DNA of 64,000 nt from Symbiodinium natans (lineage: Eukaryota; Sar; Dinophyceae; Suessiales; Symbiodiniaceae). The notes beneath the pieces are model-generated. The model did not search any database. It worked only from the letters and a program-made list of their open reading frames with translations, and was not told the origin of the DNA. This document shows positions 9,810 through 20,387 of the stretch, one piece after another; position 1 is the stretch's first letter, and the number at the start of each line of letters is the position of its first letter. The stretch spans positions 3,174,749 to 3,238,748 of the forward strand of contig CAJNDS010000001.1 of NCBI GenBank assembly GCA_905221605.1, written 5' to 3'. The position numbers and the translations under genes were made by a program.

Positions 9810-10526
9810 CCCCAAAACCCCAAACCCTAAGATCCAAAACCCGGACCTCACAAGAGCCTATGCACCCTAAACCCCAAATTCCCAAACCCTAAGCCCTAAA
9901 CCCCAAAGCCCCAAACCCAAGCTTCTAAGCCCTAAACCCTAACCCCTAAACCCCTAAACCCCAAACCCTAAACCCCGAAACCCTAAAACCCTAAACCCCG
10001 AAACCCTAAACCCTAACCCGAAACCCTAAACCCCGAAACCCCACCCCCCAAACCCTAAACCCCAAACCCCTAAACCCCGAAACCCCTAAACCCCTCAAAC
10101 CCTAACCCCAAACCCTAAACCCCGAAACCCCAAAAACCCCAAACCCTAAACCCCTACCCCTAAACCCTAAACCCCGAAACCCTAAACCCAAACCCCCTAA
10201 TCCCTAAACCCAAACCCAACCCCCCAAACCCGAAACCCTAACCCCCAAACCCGAAACCCCGACGCCCCTAAACCCCTAAACCCCTAAACCCCGAACCCCC
10301 AAACCCCGAAACCCTAAACCCCAAACCCCGAAACCCCTAAACCCCTAAACCCTAAACCCTAAGCCCTAAACCCCTAAACCCCGAACCCCTAAACCCTAAA
10401 CCCTAAACCCCTAAACCCCAAACCCCTCAAACCCTAAACCCCTAAACCCCTCAAACCCTAAACCCCAAACCCCTAAACCCCTAAACCCCTAAACCCTAAA
10501 CCCTAAACCCTAAACCCCCTGAACAG
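9810..10526 (+). repeat. Degenerate CCCTAAA field with CCCCTAAA and CCCGAAA variants
   Basis: About 700 bp of C-strand telomere-like units in mixed variants lead up to the exon at 10527. The final 60 bases are cleaner CCCTAAA. Confidence 0.85.
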
Positions 10527-10620
10527 CGCTCTGCAGGATCTCCGGGGTGCCTACACCGAGGCCTCCTTCGTTCGCCGCGTGGACAAGTTGAGCCGGGCCG
10601 TGGACCCAGCAAGTTGGGGA
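10527..10620 (+). CDS. Exon island, ALQDLRGAYTEASFVRRVDK
   Basis: The frame reads ALQDLRGAYTEASFVRRVDK, then LSRAVDPASWG, between ACAG and G-rich telomere variants. A donor at CAGCAA|GTTGG (leaving one base A) joins in frame to the exon at 11719, giving ...DPA-N-SEDVRF. Charged and helical; family not recognised. Confidence 0.55.
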
Positions 10621-11718
10621 GTTATCGGGGGAGGGGGGGGGGGGTTTGGGGTTGGGGTTGGGGTTTTGGGGGTTTGGGGGTTTAGGGTTTAGGTTAGGGT
10701 TTAGGGTTTAGGGTTTGGCGGGGGGGGGGGGGGGGGGGGCTTGTAGGGTGTAGGGCTTGGGAGGTGATGGGTTTATGGCGCTGTGCGGTTTAAAGTTCAG
10801 GGTTTGGGGGCCTTAGGGTGCTTTGGGGCTTAGGGCCTCTAATGCTTTCCGTCTACCCTAAACCCTAAACCCTAAACCCTGAACCCTAAACCATGCTGTT
10901 AACAGGGTTCTACGGTTGAGATGGCTTAAGGCCTAAACCTTTCGTTACAAGATCGGTGAATAGTCGCCTGGCTTGAGAATAGCTCCAAACCCTAAATCCT
11001 AGGGTTTAGGGTTTAGGGTTTAGGGTTTAAGCTCTAAAACCTGATCCTGAAGGGAACTCGGGTTGGTCGGCGAAAGGGGCTTGTACTGAATGACAATGTT
11101 CCGGCACTCATGGTTGAGGTTTCTACCTAGGGTTTGGGGTTTTCGGGGTTCAAGTTGAAGGTTTTAGGGTTTGTAGGGGTTTCAAGGGTTTTGAGGTTTG
11201 CAGGTCTGTGTCTACCCTGAGCGTTTCACTAGTGTGGTGGCCCTTTTCGATGTATAGAGTAGAGTGTTTCGCTAGGTTGCACCCGAAGCCGCGCAGAAAT
11301 GGACAATTCCATGTGGCATAATTCGGAACGTGAACTTTTGGCGTTGCTCAACCAAACGCAGACAGGATACTCGGTAAGAAGTATAGGGTTGGACCTAAGT
11401 AAACATGCCAAAAAAACACGCTAGCATGAGAAAGCAGCATACTCCAAACATGAGGGTCACCACATCTCGCTCCCAAACCCTAAAGCCCTACCCTATAAGC
11501 CCTTCGTTAGGTGTTCAATAGCTGGGGGGGCTGATGGGTGTAAACCTAAGTGTGTACAGGTTCTTGGAACTCGCTGGGGTCGAAGGCAGAAGACAGGTTC
11601 CATTCGTCACGCACTCCCTGAACCCTATACCCTACAAACCCTACACCCTAGATCCTAAACCCTAAGCCCTAAACCTTACACCCTATAAACCCCTAAACCC
11701 CCCGGCCACGTTTTGCAG
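10621..11718 (+). other. Probable intron: G-rich variants, poly-G, arrays, unique DNA
   Basis: It contains G-rich variants (10640-10715), a poly-G run (10718-10739), CCCTAAA at 10856-10890, a small inverted pair CCCTAAATCCTAGGGTTTAG around 10990, and C-rich variants before the next acceptor. Nothing coding is seen. Confidence 0.5.
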
Positions 11719-11830
11719 ATTCCGAGGACGTCCGCTTCGACGCGCGAGAGTTCGCGCTGCAGCTGGCACGCCTGAGTTTCGAGGCGGATAGGGGACAGCC
11801 GCAGCGTTTCTTTTGTTCACGCCTGTCATT
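11719..11830 (+). CDS. Exon island, SEDVRFDAREFALQLARLSF
   Basis: The acceptor CGTTTTGCAG (11718) opens SEDVRFDAREFALQLARLSF, then EADRGQPQRFF. A GC donor at TTCGAG|GCGGAT would leave phase 0 and join to the exon at 12094, giving LSFE-AQAPILKKWGFEA. Helical content suggests a real soluble protein; family not recognised. A family B element begins about 50 bp downstream. Confidence 0.55.
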
Positions 11831-11875
11831 GTCGCTCTACGGGACCCTAAACCTTCTCAGCTGTGCGAAAACTCA

Positions 11876-11991
11876 CCCTACTTGAAGGTTCACCCTACTT
11901 GAAGGTTCATGGGTACTTATGAAGTAGGGCTATAGGCAACCTAAGTAACGTTGTAATCATAGCTACTCCACTGATACCCCTACTTCTAGAA

Positions 11992-11998
<7 letters not shown>
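11876..11998. mobile_element. Family B TIR element
   Basis: Left end CTACTTGAAGGTTCATGGGT, preceded by a partial duplicate of CACCCTACTTGAAGGTT; right end CCCCTACTTCTAGAAG. Copies with the same ends lie at about 19690-19810, 38285-38395, 43978-44092, 51236-51310 and 59419-59480. Confidence 0.65.
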
Positions 11999-12038
<40 letters not shown>

Positions 12039-12093
12039 AACTAAACACTAAACCCTATAAACCTAAACCCTAAACCCTCCAACCTCCTGCCAG

Positions 12094-12141
12094 GCCCAGG
12101 CGCCCATATTGAAGAAGTGGGGATTCGAGGCTCGCGGCGGA
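12094..12141 (+). CDS. Exon island, AQAPILKKWGFEARGG
   Basis: The acceptor CTCCTGCCAG (12093) opens AQAPILKKWGFEARGG; CCCTAAA units precede it and G-rich units follow. KKWGFEA resembles a motif I associate only vaguely with hypothetical dinoflagellate proteins and matches GWGFEA at 2231. Confidence 0.5.
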
Positions 12142-12222
12142 TTAGGGGTTAGGGTGTAGGGCTTCGGGTTTACGGTTTAGGGTTTAGGTTTTAGGGTTTT
12201 GAGCCTACCCAGAGACGGCAAC

Positions 12223-12300
12223 ATGCCTCAATTAAGAAATATTCCTTGAGTTAGAGAAGGTTTCGACGACTCCCTAGTAATTAAGGTATATGTTGGAGCC
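12223..12300. mobile_element. Family F-like element, degraded
   Basis: CTCAATTAAGAAATATTCCTTGAGTTAGA and CCCTAGTAATTAAGGTATA resemble the ends and interior of the copy at 4894-4991, with many changes. Confidence 0.4.
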
Positions 12301-12414
12301 TCTTTGGTGTTTTCAGGGTGTTTGTGTGGGTCTGCAGGAGTCATTATAGGTGGTTGTAGGACTTTCTCAGGTTGTTTCAGGGGCTTCTCTTAGGGTTTGG
12401 GCTTCATTCTCAAG

Positions 12415-13232
12415 GCCCTAAACCCGAAACCCGAAACCCTAAACCCTAAACCCGAAACCCTAAACCCTAAACCCTAAGCCCTAAGCCCTAAACCCTAAAC
12501 CCTAAACCCTAAACCCTAAACCCTATAAACCCTAAACCCTAAACCCTATAAACCCTAACCCTAAACCCTAAACCCCTGTACAGTGCGATTGTCTTGAGCA
12601 GCTCTGGGCTCAGCCTTCTTGTCCTCTGCGCGTCGCCGTCGGGCTGAGGGCGCTCCCAGACCTCTGAAAAAGAAACTCAAGGGTTTAGGGTTTAGGGTTT
12701 AGGGTTTAGGGTTTAGGGCTTAGGGTTTAGGGTTTAGGGTTTGGGGTGCCTGCCCGCCCTATGCCCACGTGATCCGCGAGAACACTTGCCCACACAACTC
12801 AGCGCTTAAATCCCTCATCCTGAACCCATCTGAACCCCAAATCCTGAGCCCCAAATACAGACGAATACCATAGAAGCTCTCAACCTTCATGGGAACCCTC
12901 TGCTAAACCCTCTAAATTCAGTTCTAAATCCATACTGAGCCCTTGAACCTCACAGCTAGAATACAAGTCCGTACAATTCAATAGCAGCCTGAATGTCACC
13001 AAACATCTTGAACCCCGAGCCCTACACCCTTGCAAGTTCCAAACCCTCTTCTCATAAACGCTCATCTTTAAGGCAACCCTGAACCCGAAACCCTAAACCC
13101 TAAACCCCAAACCCTAAACCCTAAACCCCAAACCCTAAACCCTAAACCCTAAACTCTAAACCCTAAACCCTAAACCCTAAACCCTAAACCCAAAACCACT
13201 GGAGCCCTGAGCTGCAGTTCTGATGTCCCCAG
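12415..13232 (+). repeat. CCCTAAA arrays, TTTAGGG array and small unique islands
   Basis: CCCTAAA with CCCGAAA variants at 12415-12577; a unique island 12590-12670 after TGTACAG that may be an exon (one open frame reads AIVLSSSGLSLLVL); TTTAGGG at 12681-12745; unique DNA with Cys/Leu-rich minus frames at 12880-13065; CCCTAAA at 13079-13193. Confidence 0.6.
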
Positions 13233-13296
13233 ATTGTGCAGAGGCCTCCCTGGCCGGAAGCCGCGAGATGAAGTTGGCCCTCCAGGAGACAGGGGG
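13233..13296 (+). CDS. Exon island, CAEASLAGSREMKLALQETG
   Basis: The acceptor TGTCCCCAG (13232) opens CAEASLAGSREMKLALQETG. CCCTAAA lies upstream and GGTTTAGGG begins directly downstream, where its GT can act as donor. It could follow the exon at 12094. Family not recognised. Confidence 0.5.
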
Positions 13297-13406
13297 CTTG
13301 GTTTAGGGTTTAGGGTTTAGGGTTTAGGGTTTAGGGTTCAGGGTTCAGGGTTTAGGGTTTAGGGTTTGGCGTTTGGGGTTTAGGGTTTAGGGTTTAGTGG
13401 TCCCAG

Positions 13407-13898
13407 GGCCAGGTCCGACCAGGAAGAGTGACTGGGTACCTGTGGCCAAGAAGTATCTCAAGAACATGAACGTGGTGCTTCATTCGGATGGTGCCAAAAT
13501 TTCAGGAATCATCCACTGCAACGTCGTGCACAAGAAAAAGAAACAAATCGTCAAGGGCAAGGACGGAAGGCTAACAAACGGGTGGAAGCATGAGTCTTTT
13601 CGAATTTTGCTACTTTCTTTTTGTATATGTGCAAGCAGTGTGGGTCCGACCTCACTTCACCAAGATATACACGATCACCATACCGGGCAAGGGCAAGACG
13701 GTAGTGAAGAGGGGCACGCAAGTCATCGACCGGTTTTGGGGATTCTTGAGGAGTCATTTGAAATATGCTTCCCGTGTCCCAGGCAATGGTGCGATGACCA
13801 GGAAGATCAGAAGTGCTCAGTTTGAGTACTGGCACAGGCATGAAAACATGTGGGAGGTCACAGGAAAGATGCTTCGCTTCCTGCACGACAGGCGCTAA
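13407..13898 (+). CDS. ISXO2-like (IS1595-type) transposase domain, C-terminal part, two exons
   Basis: Exon 1 (from about 13407 to about 13560) reads GPGPTRKSDWVPVAKKYL, KNMNVVLHSDGAKISGIIH and CNVVHKKKK. Exon 2 (about 13638-13898) reads VWVRPHFTKIYTITIPG, KGKTVVKRGTQVIDRFWGFL and RSAQFEYWHRHENMW, ending RFLHDRR and TAA. The motifs VLHSDGAK, (H)xVVHKKK, GTQxIDRxWxFLR and SAQFxYW are those of the DDE-type ISXO2-like transposase domain, which is abundant in dinoflagellate genomes; the Asp of HSDGA would be one of the metal-binding residues. Exon 2 is in another frame, so an intron (or frameshift) is required at about 13550-13637; it ends GTGCAAGCAG and the donor is probably GC or GA. The 5' part is absent: the domain starts right after a TTTAGGG array. 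Probably domesticated or decayed. Confidence 0.75.
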
Positions 13899-14741
13899 AG
13901 TTGACATACGCAGTTAGCTGTTGCATAGCAGACGCCGTCACCGTGCCACGGGCTTGAGGAAAAGAAATCTGGTGCTACAAGTTCAGGAATGTGTCTGTGT
14001 GAGTGAGTAAGTCATTGAGTGACACAACGAAGAAAAGAGATTAGCAAAACACAGAAACCAGATCCAGAAACGGATTCTGTTTGTGAATTTCTGTTGTTTA
14101 AAGTATGTATATACATATATACTGAATAGCAACTTGTAGCTTCAGACATGGCAAGACACGAAAGTATCGTAAATACCGGTGTTTTCACTTCAACCATATG
14201 TGCAAGTAAGCACAGGTGCAGAAGGGCAAGCAAGAAAAGGACAGATATGGATCATGGGGGGTGACCATATATATATACACATTATATATATATATACATA
14301 TATTATATGTACAGAGAGAGAGAGAGGGACAGAGAGAGGGACGTAGAGAGAGAGAGAGAGAGAGAGAGTGAGGCGAGTCGGAGCCTGAGAGCCAGAGAGT
14401 GAGAAAGTACTTCTGGGGCTTGAGGGCTTTACCCGCTTAGTCTAGAACTCTGGGGAGGTACATGCCCGTGCCCGGCAATTTAAGTCCTTCTGTGACAGGG
14501 TGCACTCGCGCCATGCTGCTTCCAAGAACGTCCCTATACATCTATATCTACATCTGTATTTCTACATATACATATACATAAGTATATATATATATACCGA
14601 TGCTTGTATACAGGTTCAGGGTTTAGGGCACATACATATATATATATATATGCACTCATATTCATTTACTTTTGTACATTTGGCTTTGTATTTGTCTATC
14701 TTAATTTGGTTGTGTGTCTCACAACTCTTCGGGGAAAGCTC
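13899..14741 (+). other. Downstream unique DNA with TA and GA microsatellites
   Basis: No array until 14828. TA-rich runs at 14100-14122, 14264-14312 and 14520-14660, and GA runs at 14313-14370. Open frames here are low complexity. Confidence 0.6.
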
Positions 14742-14815
14742 CGGGGGTCTCCGGAAGTCAGGAGCGCACCCGTTGCGACCCCAAGCTGCAAGAGGTCTCA
14801 GACGAGGCTCTAAAC
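14742..14815 (+). CDS. Weak exon candidate before a TTTAGGG array
   Basis: After TCGGGGAAAG a frame reads GSPEVRSAPVATPSCKRSQT, then RL and a stop. It is followed by TTTAGGG. Support is only position and composition. Confidence 0.25.
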
Positions 14816-14827
14816 GCAGAATTCTCC

Positions 14828-15811
14828 AGGGTTTAGGGTTTAGGGTTTAGGGTTTGGGGTTTAGGGTTTAGGGTTTGGGGTTTAGGGTTTAGGGTTTGGG
14901 GTTTAAGGTATAGGGTTCATTTTGGGTGTAGGGTGGGGGTGGTAAGGTTGGCCCTTTTCGGAATCCTCTAGACCCCAACACGTCCCGAGGAATTTCGGGT
15001 TCGGGGGTTTAGGGTTTCGCGTTTGGGGGTTTAGGGTTTAGGGTTTAGGGTTTAGGGTTCAGGGGTTACCCCAAGGATCGAAGACCCCTACAAGTAGCAG
15101 GGGATGTTTTTCATAGGGTCGCTATTAAGCCTCTGTGAACCTGAACCCTAAACCCTGAATCCCGGTGAGGGCACAAACAAAGTCATTGCTCTAAGAAATA
15201 TTCAACATACCCCTTGGGCATTCCCTGAAAAGAAATTAAGGGGTATGGTTGAATCCCTCTTAGACTCCCTTATGTTATCATTTTTAGGTTAAGGAGTATG
15301 GGTTTGCGGTATGGTGAGTTTTTTCTTAGAATTTCGCTCGCTGTGGAAGGCTGAAGAATTCAGAATCTTCCCTAGATAAGATCCCTGTTCAGCCCAGGGG
15401 AGGGCATGAAAACCCCGGGTGCCGGGCGTGTAGGGCTACTTGGGTTTAGGGCTTAGGGCGATTAGGATTTCGGATGTCAGGCTATTAGGGTTGGGGGTTT
15501 AGGGTTTTAGAGGGGCATGCCCAAAACCCATCGGGGCACGTTTCACCGCTGTTAGGGTTGAGGGTTTAAGGTTCTGGCTTCTACATACCCTCTTTGCAGG
15601 CTGTCGAGGACGTAGGTTTAGTGTTTAGAGTTTAGGGTTTGATGTAAAGGCCCCCCCCCCTCCCAAGTCCCTAAACCCCAAACCCTAAACCCTAAACCCT
15701 ACGAAACGATCCTGAGTTGTCCACAGGTCAGTCGTGCGTTGTACGGCAGTGCCGCGCTTGGCCTTTCCGAGTTGTGCATGTGACTGCGCCCCCCCGTTCC
15801 ATTTGTTGCTG
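14828..15811 (+). repeat. TTTAGGG arrays with unique DNA
   Basis: Arrays at 14828-14905 (TTTAGGG/TTTGGGG alternating) and 15006-15065. A small inverted element lies at about 15185-15290: CATACCCCTTGGGCATTCCC against AATTAAGGGGTATGG. Short arrays follow at 15483-15503 and 15667-15700. No gene is supported. Confidence 0.5.
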
Positions 15812-15954
15812 AGGCCCGGAACTCCTCATGTATGATCCCTAAACCCTAAACCCCAAATCCTAAACCCTAAACCCTAAACCCTACACCCCAAATCCCAAAC
15901 CCTAAACCCTCACTCACTTTGTTTTCCCAGGCCCAGAGCTCCTCATGTATGATC
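15812..15954 (+). repeat. 26-bp direct repeat bracketing a CCCTAAA array
   Basis: AGGCCCGGAACTCCTCATG... at 15812-15837 recurs with two changes at 15929-15954. Between the copies lie about 70 bp of CCCTAAA units and a pyrimidine tract TTTGTTTTCCCAG. The first copy carries AG|GC and the second is preceded by CCCAG, so a 117-bp GC-AG intron can be drawn between equivalent points. Confidence 0.8.
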
Positions 15955-15988
15955 GAGTGAGGCAGCTGCTTACCGGCGGGACATGAGA
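15931..15988 (+). CDS. Exon island, PELLMYDRVRQLLTGG
   Basis: The frame after TTTTCCCAG reads PELLMYDRVRQLLTGG before TGA at 15986. The reading phase does not continue cleanly into the upstream copy of the repeat, so the previous exon is uncertain. Confidence 0.4.
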
Positions 15989-16300
15989 AAACATCGTGCT
16001 TCGGAGGCTTTTCTGCTAGCTTCGAGAGATAGATCTGAACTTAGAGAAAGGGACTAAAGCACAGGTATGATCAACTAGTGTGTGTATGCAGGTGTATGTA
16101 GATATATAATACATACATATGTGCATCTATTTAATTGTTTGTTTTTTATTTTTATTTTTCTAGTTGTATTTCTGTCTATATTTTCGACCTAACCCAGTAT
16201 GTCGCTATGCAGCAATTGCCACTGCTGCTGGCATTAGTGTTGTTGTTACGACGCCAACTCCAAGTTTTCGACGCCTGCAATTTCTTGGTTTTGCCACTAC

Positions 16301-16320
16301 GACTACTGCTACTGCTACTG

Positions 16321-16409
<89 letters not shown>

Positions 16410-16499
16410 GCTACTGCTACTGCTACTGCTACTGCTACTGCTACTGCTACTGCTACTGCTACTGCTACTACTACTACTACTACTACTACTACTATTACT

Positions 16500-16572
<73 letters not shown>
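16301..16572 (+). repeat. CTA/CTG trinucleotide repeat, about 270 bp
   Basis: (CTA)n with an internal block of (CTACTG)n. It is open in several frames (poly-Leu, poly-Thr/Ala, poly-Tyr, poly-Val/Ser) and is a repeat, not a gene. Confidence 0.95.
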
Positions 16573-16693
16573 CAAACAGTATTTTACTGTTTTCTCGCCT
16601 CCTCCCTTTACCCGTCCAAAACAGGGGGAGGGGCAGGGTATGAACGACCATGCTCGTCGAAAGCCACAGCGAATCTCTGGGCCTGCAAGACAT

Positions 16694-16973
16694 GCTAAAC
16701 CCTAAACCCTAAACCCTAAACCCTAAACCCTAAACCCTAAACCCTAAACCCTAAACCCTAAACCCTAAACCCCTAAACCCCTAAACACCTAAACCCTAAA
16801 CCCTAAACCCTAAACCCTAAACCCTAAACCCTAAACCCTAAACCCTAAACCCTAAACCCTAAACCCTAACCCTAAACACTAAACCCGAAACCCTAAACCC
16901 TAAACCCTAAACCCTAAACCCTAAACCCTAAACCCTAAACCCTAAACCCTAAACCCTAAACCCTAAACCCTAG
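16694..16973 (+). repeat. Longest telomere-like array, about 40 CCCTAAA units
   Basis: A nearly pure CCCTAAA array of about 280 bp with one small group of CCCCTAAA and CACCTAAA variants. Unique sequence lies on both sides, so it is interstitial. Confidence 0.95.
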
Positions 16974-16988
16974 CTCGGGGCATGCAAG

Positions 16989-17107
16989 CGCAGCGCGATC
17001 TGCGGCAAGGGCGAAGAGAGCACATTCACATCGACGATCAGGCAGCAAGGCTTCGTACGCCGCTCTGCCACGTGCTGGGTATGACTTGGTGGGACGCCGC
17101 TAGACAG
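16989..17107 (+). CDS. Exon island, QRDLRQGRREHIHIDDQAAR
   Basis: Open from CATGCAAG to the left TIR of the element at 17112. It reads QRDLRQGRREHIHIDDQAAR, LRTPLCHVLGMTWWDAARQA. A donor at GTGCTGG|GTATGA or the element border could end it. CCCTAAA precedes it. No family is recognised. Confidence 0.45.
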
Positions 17108-17111
17108 GCAC

Positions 17112-17232
17112 ACTACTACTTGCTTAAGGACCCTAAACGAATAAGAACAAATGATCCCTATATTACCCTAAAAAAGGAAGAATATGTTCATGTTGTTTTT
17201 TTTTTGGGGGGGGGTTCTTAAGCAGTTAGTAG
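17112..17232. mobile_element. Family D TIR element (CTACTACTTGCTTAAG ends)
   Basis: ACTACTACTTGCTTAAGGAC at the left and GGGGTTCTTAAGCAGTTAGTAG at the right are inverted. The interior has ATGATCCCTATATTACCCT and a T/G homopolymer junction. Copies: 41398-41514, 49758-50004, 50925-51045, 53170-53330, right ends at 55925-55943 and 56735-56757. Confidence 0.8.
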
Positions 17233-18040
17233 CACAGCAGCCTCGGTCGCATCTCGCCGTCAGTTGTGCATGCATACTGGACGCAACGATGCACAGCTAA
17301 GATGTCGGGGGGTTCCGCGCGCAAGAGGATGGGCTATTAGGCCCTATAAAATCCCATAATGAATCCTACAAAGGGCCTTTGGACGGATCGCCCCGAAGCG
17401 GCTCGAATGAGTCAGTGGCGGCTGAGTCTTGTTGATTGGGTGTGCTGATGATGTTTTCTAGGACCCGGAGTAGGCCCTTATTCCCTTTCGCAAGGGTTTA
17501 ATTAGGTTCCCTTATAAACCCCTTTAAACCAAAAAGGGCACCCTTTCATTCCTAGGTTACCCTTGAGTCTAGTTTTGTTGCTGGGTCAGTTTGAGGACCT
17601 GATTCCTGCGGCATGTTGCCACGCAGGAAGGCCTTGTTGCATCACTGCCCGCTGCCGACGTGCGAAGCTTGTCCAGTGATCATGGGGTACAGTCAGAATT
17701 CAGGCATGGCCAGCACAGCTCAAACAGCTCAAAACAGTCACGATATGTCAAGGTTGACGCACAGAGCACAGGAGTACTGCACACTTACACGGCCTAGCAA
17801 GAGGGGAGGGTTGTCCAAAGAGAAGCCTCTCACCTCGCTGCAGCGCCGGATCACAGCGGAGAGGACTCCGAAGGCCAGGCGTGCTGCTTTTGTTTTTCAG
17901 GCTACCCTAAACCCTAAACCCTAAACCCTAAACCCTAAAAACATGCCAATGTTCTTCCTTACAAGGGCAACACAGGGATGTTCTCCATTTGGTTCCTACA
18001 AGCAAATAGTAGTCTTGCAGCAGCTCGTGGGCTTGAAGCT
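17233..18040 (+). other. Unique interval with a family A remnant
   Basis: Family A landmarks (CCCTTATTCCCTTTC, GGTTCCCTTATAAACC, AAAAAGGGCACCC, TAGGTTACCC) lie at 17478-17570. An open plus frame at 17613-17900 (LLHHCPLPTCEACPVIMGYS) has no family features. A CCCTAAA array lies at 17905-17939. Confidence 0.4.
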
Positions 18041-19068
18041 CTTTAGGGTTTAGGGTTTAGGGTTTAGGGTTTAGGGTTTAGGGTTTAGGGTTTAGGTTTA
18101 GGGTTTAGGGTTTAGGGTTTAGGGTTTCGGCGCAGATGCGGCTCAATTCCTTCCACAAGTTCCAAAAACGCCAAATCCTTTATAACAGACCCAAGTGAAC
18201 AGCTCTCTTCAACCAGGCGCTCGGGGTTTGTGGCTTAGGGTTTAGGGTTTAGGGTTTAGGGTTTGTGTACTGTTGGGCTTGGGCTCAGCTGGGAGTCTCC
18301 GTGAGGATTGGGCGTGAGGATTGGGCGACTGAGGAGATCTTGTGTTGAGAACTGAACCTCTATAGCATTTGCACGAGCTTCCGTAGACCCGTGACCAGCG
18401 AATTGTATCAGTTCGCCCTAAACCCTGAACCTTAAACCCCAAACCCCAAACCCCAATCCCCAAACCCCAAACCCCAAACCCCAAACCCCAAACCCCAAAC
18501 CCCAAACCCTAAACCCTAAACCCTAAACCCTAAGCTAACCTTAAAGCAAGCCGGAGATTCTTCTAAATGGTCCCGTCCCCGATTGCGCGTACTTAAACCC
18601 GGAGGAGCCTGTATGGCCTTTGGGCTCGTTTCCAGGGATCTTGCGCAGAGCCAAGCAACTGGGTTTAGGGTTTAGGGTTTAGGGTTTCGGGTTTCGGGTT
18701 TAGGGTTTAGGGTTTGGGGTTTCGGGTTTCGGGTTTCGGGTTTCGGGTTTGGGGTTTAGGGTTTAGGGTTATTGAGCCCCTAAACCCTCCTCAGAGGGCC
18801 CATGACTATCCTGGAATTAGGTACCCAGAAGCCATACTGTAGACAGGGTTCTTCAGGTCGACTACTACCACAGGGGACCTCTCTGGGCTCTAGACAGCAG
18901 AATCGCGCGGGTTAGTTCGTAGATGAAAGGCTCGGCGTGGCACACACTTCCGAGGGGCGTACTCTGGTCTGGCCTGTGGGGGTTTGAGAACAAGAGGGGA
19001 CCCCTAATAGAGTCCCTCAAAGATTCCCTTATCATAAAGACCCCAACTGTGCTACGCATTTCGGAGCT
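18041..19068 (+). repeat. Series of short arrays in alternating orientation, with a CCCCAAA block
   Basis: TTTAGGG at 18041-18127 and 18236-18263; about ten CCCCAAA units at 18436-18507 followed by CCCTAAA to 18535; TTTAGGG/TTTCGGG at 18661-18772. Between 18536 and 18660 an island ends GTTTCCAG|GGATCTTGCGCAGAGCC and could hold a small exon (ILRRAKQL). Confidence 0.65.
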
Positions 19069-19157
19069 CGGCAAACTTTTCGGGCATCCCGACAACTGTC
19101 GAAGCCAAGCAGAAGCCCACTTGCGAGTCCTTTGTACCCCTCTCTCGCGGCACTCAG
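19069..19157 (+). CDS. Exon island, LGKLFGHPDNCRSQAEAHLR
   Basis: The frame LGKLFGHPDNCRSQAEAHLR, VLCTPLSRHS ends at a strong donor CACTCAG|GTGAGA. Upstream limits are uncertain. The opposite strand is also open but lacks splice signals. TTTAGGG units follow at 19325. Family unknown. Confidence 0.4.
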
Positions 19158-19689
19158 GTGAGATCCTGCTGAGCTTTGTGACATGTGGTGCTGCGTTTCG
19201 CAAGAGAACCAGGTGCGAGGTTTGGAATTCAGGGCTTGAGCCTGGGTCACTTCGGCATCTGGTTCCATGGGTGTTCATCAGTGGGATCCTCAACCCAAAG
19301 CCTTGCTGGACCTGTCGGGGTTCAGGGTTTAGGGTTTAGGGTTTAGGTTTTAGGGTTTACGTTTTAGGGTTTAGGGTTTAGGCTCTAAGCTTAGCTACGC
19401 AACGGAAGCATATGGCACCATTGATCTGGGTTGCCGTGAACGCCTCTCCCGAAGCCATCAACTCTCGGGTTGAGGGTTTAGGGTTTAGGGTTAAACCCTA
19501 AACCCTAAACCCTAAGGCTCCACGGACAACTTTTGCAGGGTTTTTGTTGGGCCCAAAGGCCTGCTGATAAGAAGCGTTTTTTTGGCTATTTCGAGCCGAA
19601 GGGTATTGTTTGAAAGCAGGCTTTTAAGGGAGCACCATGCACTCATCCTCAGCTGCACACCTTGAAGAGCCACATGGGAAATACAGGGC

Positions 19690-19810
19690 GCCTACTTAGA
19701 GGTTCATGGGGCTGAATAACCACTTATAACTGGGCGTGTAACCCTACTGAAAATGCCCCTAAAGGGCCTTATAGGGGTTATCCCAATTATAAGTGGGGTT
19801 ATAAGCCTTG
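19690..19810. mobile_element. Family B TIR element
   Basis: CTACTTAGAGGTTCATGGGG at the left; the interior holds ACTTATAACTGGG and CCCAATTATAAGTGGGG, a second inverted pair. It matches other family B copies in the GGTTCATGG end. Confidence 0.55.
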
Positions 19811-20387
19811 CTAAATGTGGTTATCAAGTCCCATGCGCCTCCAAGTATAGAGAAGTACGAGTATGACCCCCTATATGAAGCAGGGTTTATATTACTATTG
19901 GTGAGTGTATATAAGGTTCCTTTTTTCATAAGTGTATATACTGGGTGTCCTTCTGAGGGTACAAGAGATATAAACCCTACTTCATATGGCTTCGTAAACA
20001 GCAACCCCCAATGCCGCTTCCAATCGAACAGCTCGCATGTTGCCTCCGAAGATCAAGTTTACGGGCACTTCTTGAGGTCTTGGATGTGGGTGCTGATCTA
20101 AAGGCTCTTCTGGCAAATTATTGAAGGCAAATTCTTGAAATTACTTAGGATTCCTACCGATTTACAAGGGAAGTCTAGGGTACTTTTGGGAAAACGGTGC
20201 TTTATGTTTCTGATTTTGGTCATCAGCAAGCTCTTCACTGGTCTTCTTAGCTTAGGAACTCAAGCAAAGTTACCATAGCAGGCGCTTAGGGTGATAGTAG
20301 CCCTAAATCTAGGGTCTCCATATGCATGCTGCCTGAACTTGCATGCTGCATGCCACTTTGCATGCTGCCTCAACGTTGTCTCTTTTC
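19811..20387 (+). other. Transition to array-free DNA
   Basis: The last telomere-like units before the minus-strand island are at about 19480-19515. This stretch has a short direct repeat of CATGCTGCATGCCACTTTGC-like sequence near 20325-20365 and no supported gene. Confidence 0.35.

Noticed and set aside
9304..9823. Poly-Gly or poly-Pro protein
   Set aside because: It arises from the 85-base poly-G tract.
16135..16698. Poly-Leu, poly-Tyr, poly-Thr/Ala and poly-Ser/Val proteins
   Set aside because: They are the frames of one CTA/CTG microsatellite and are open on both strands.
16694..16973. True chromosome end (telomere)
   Set aside because: The array is bordered by unique DNA on both sides, and arrays in both orientations occur throughout the window.
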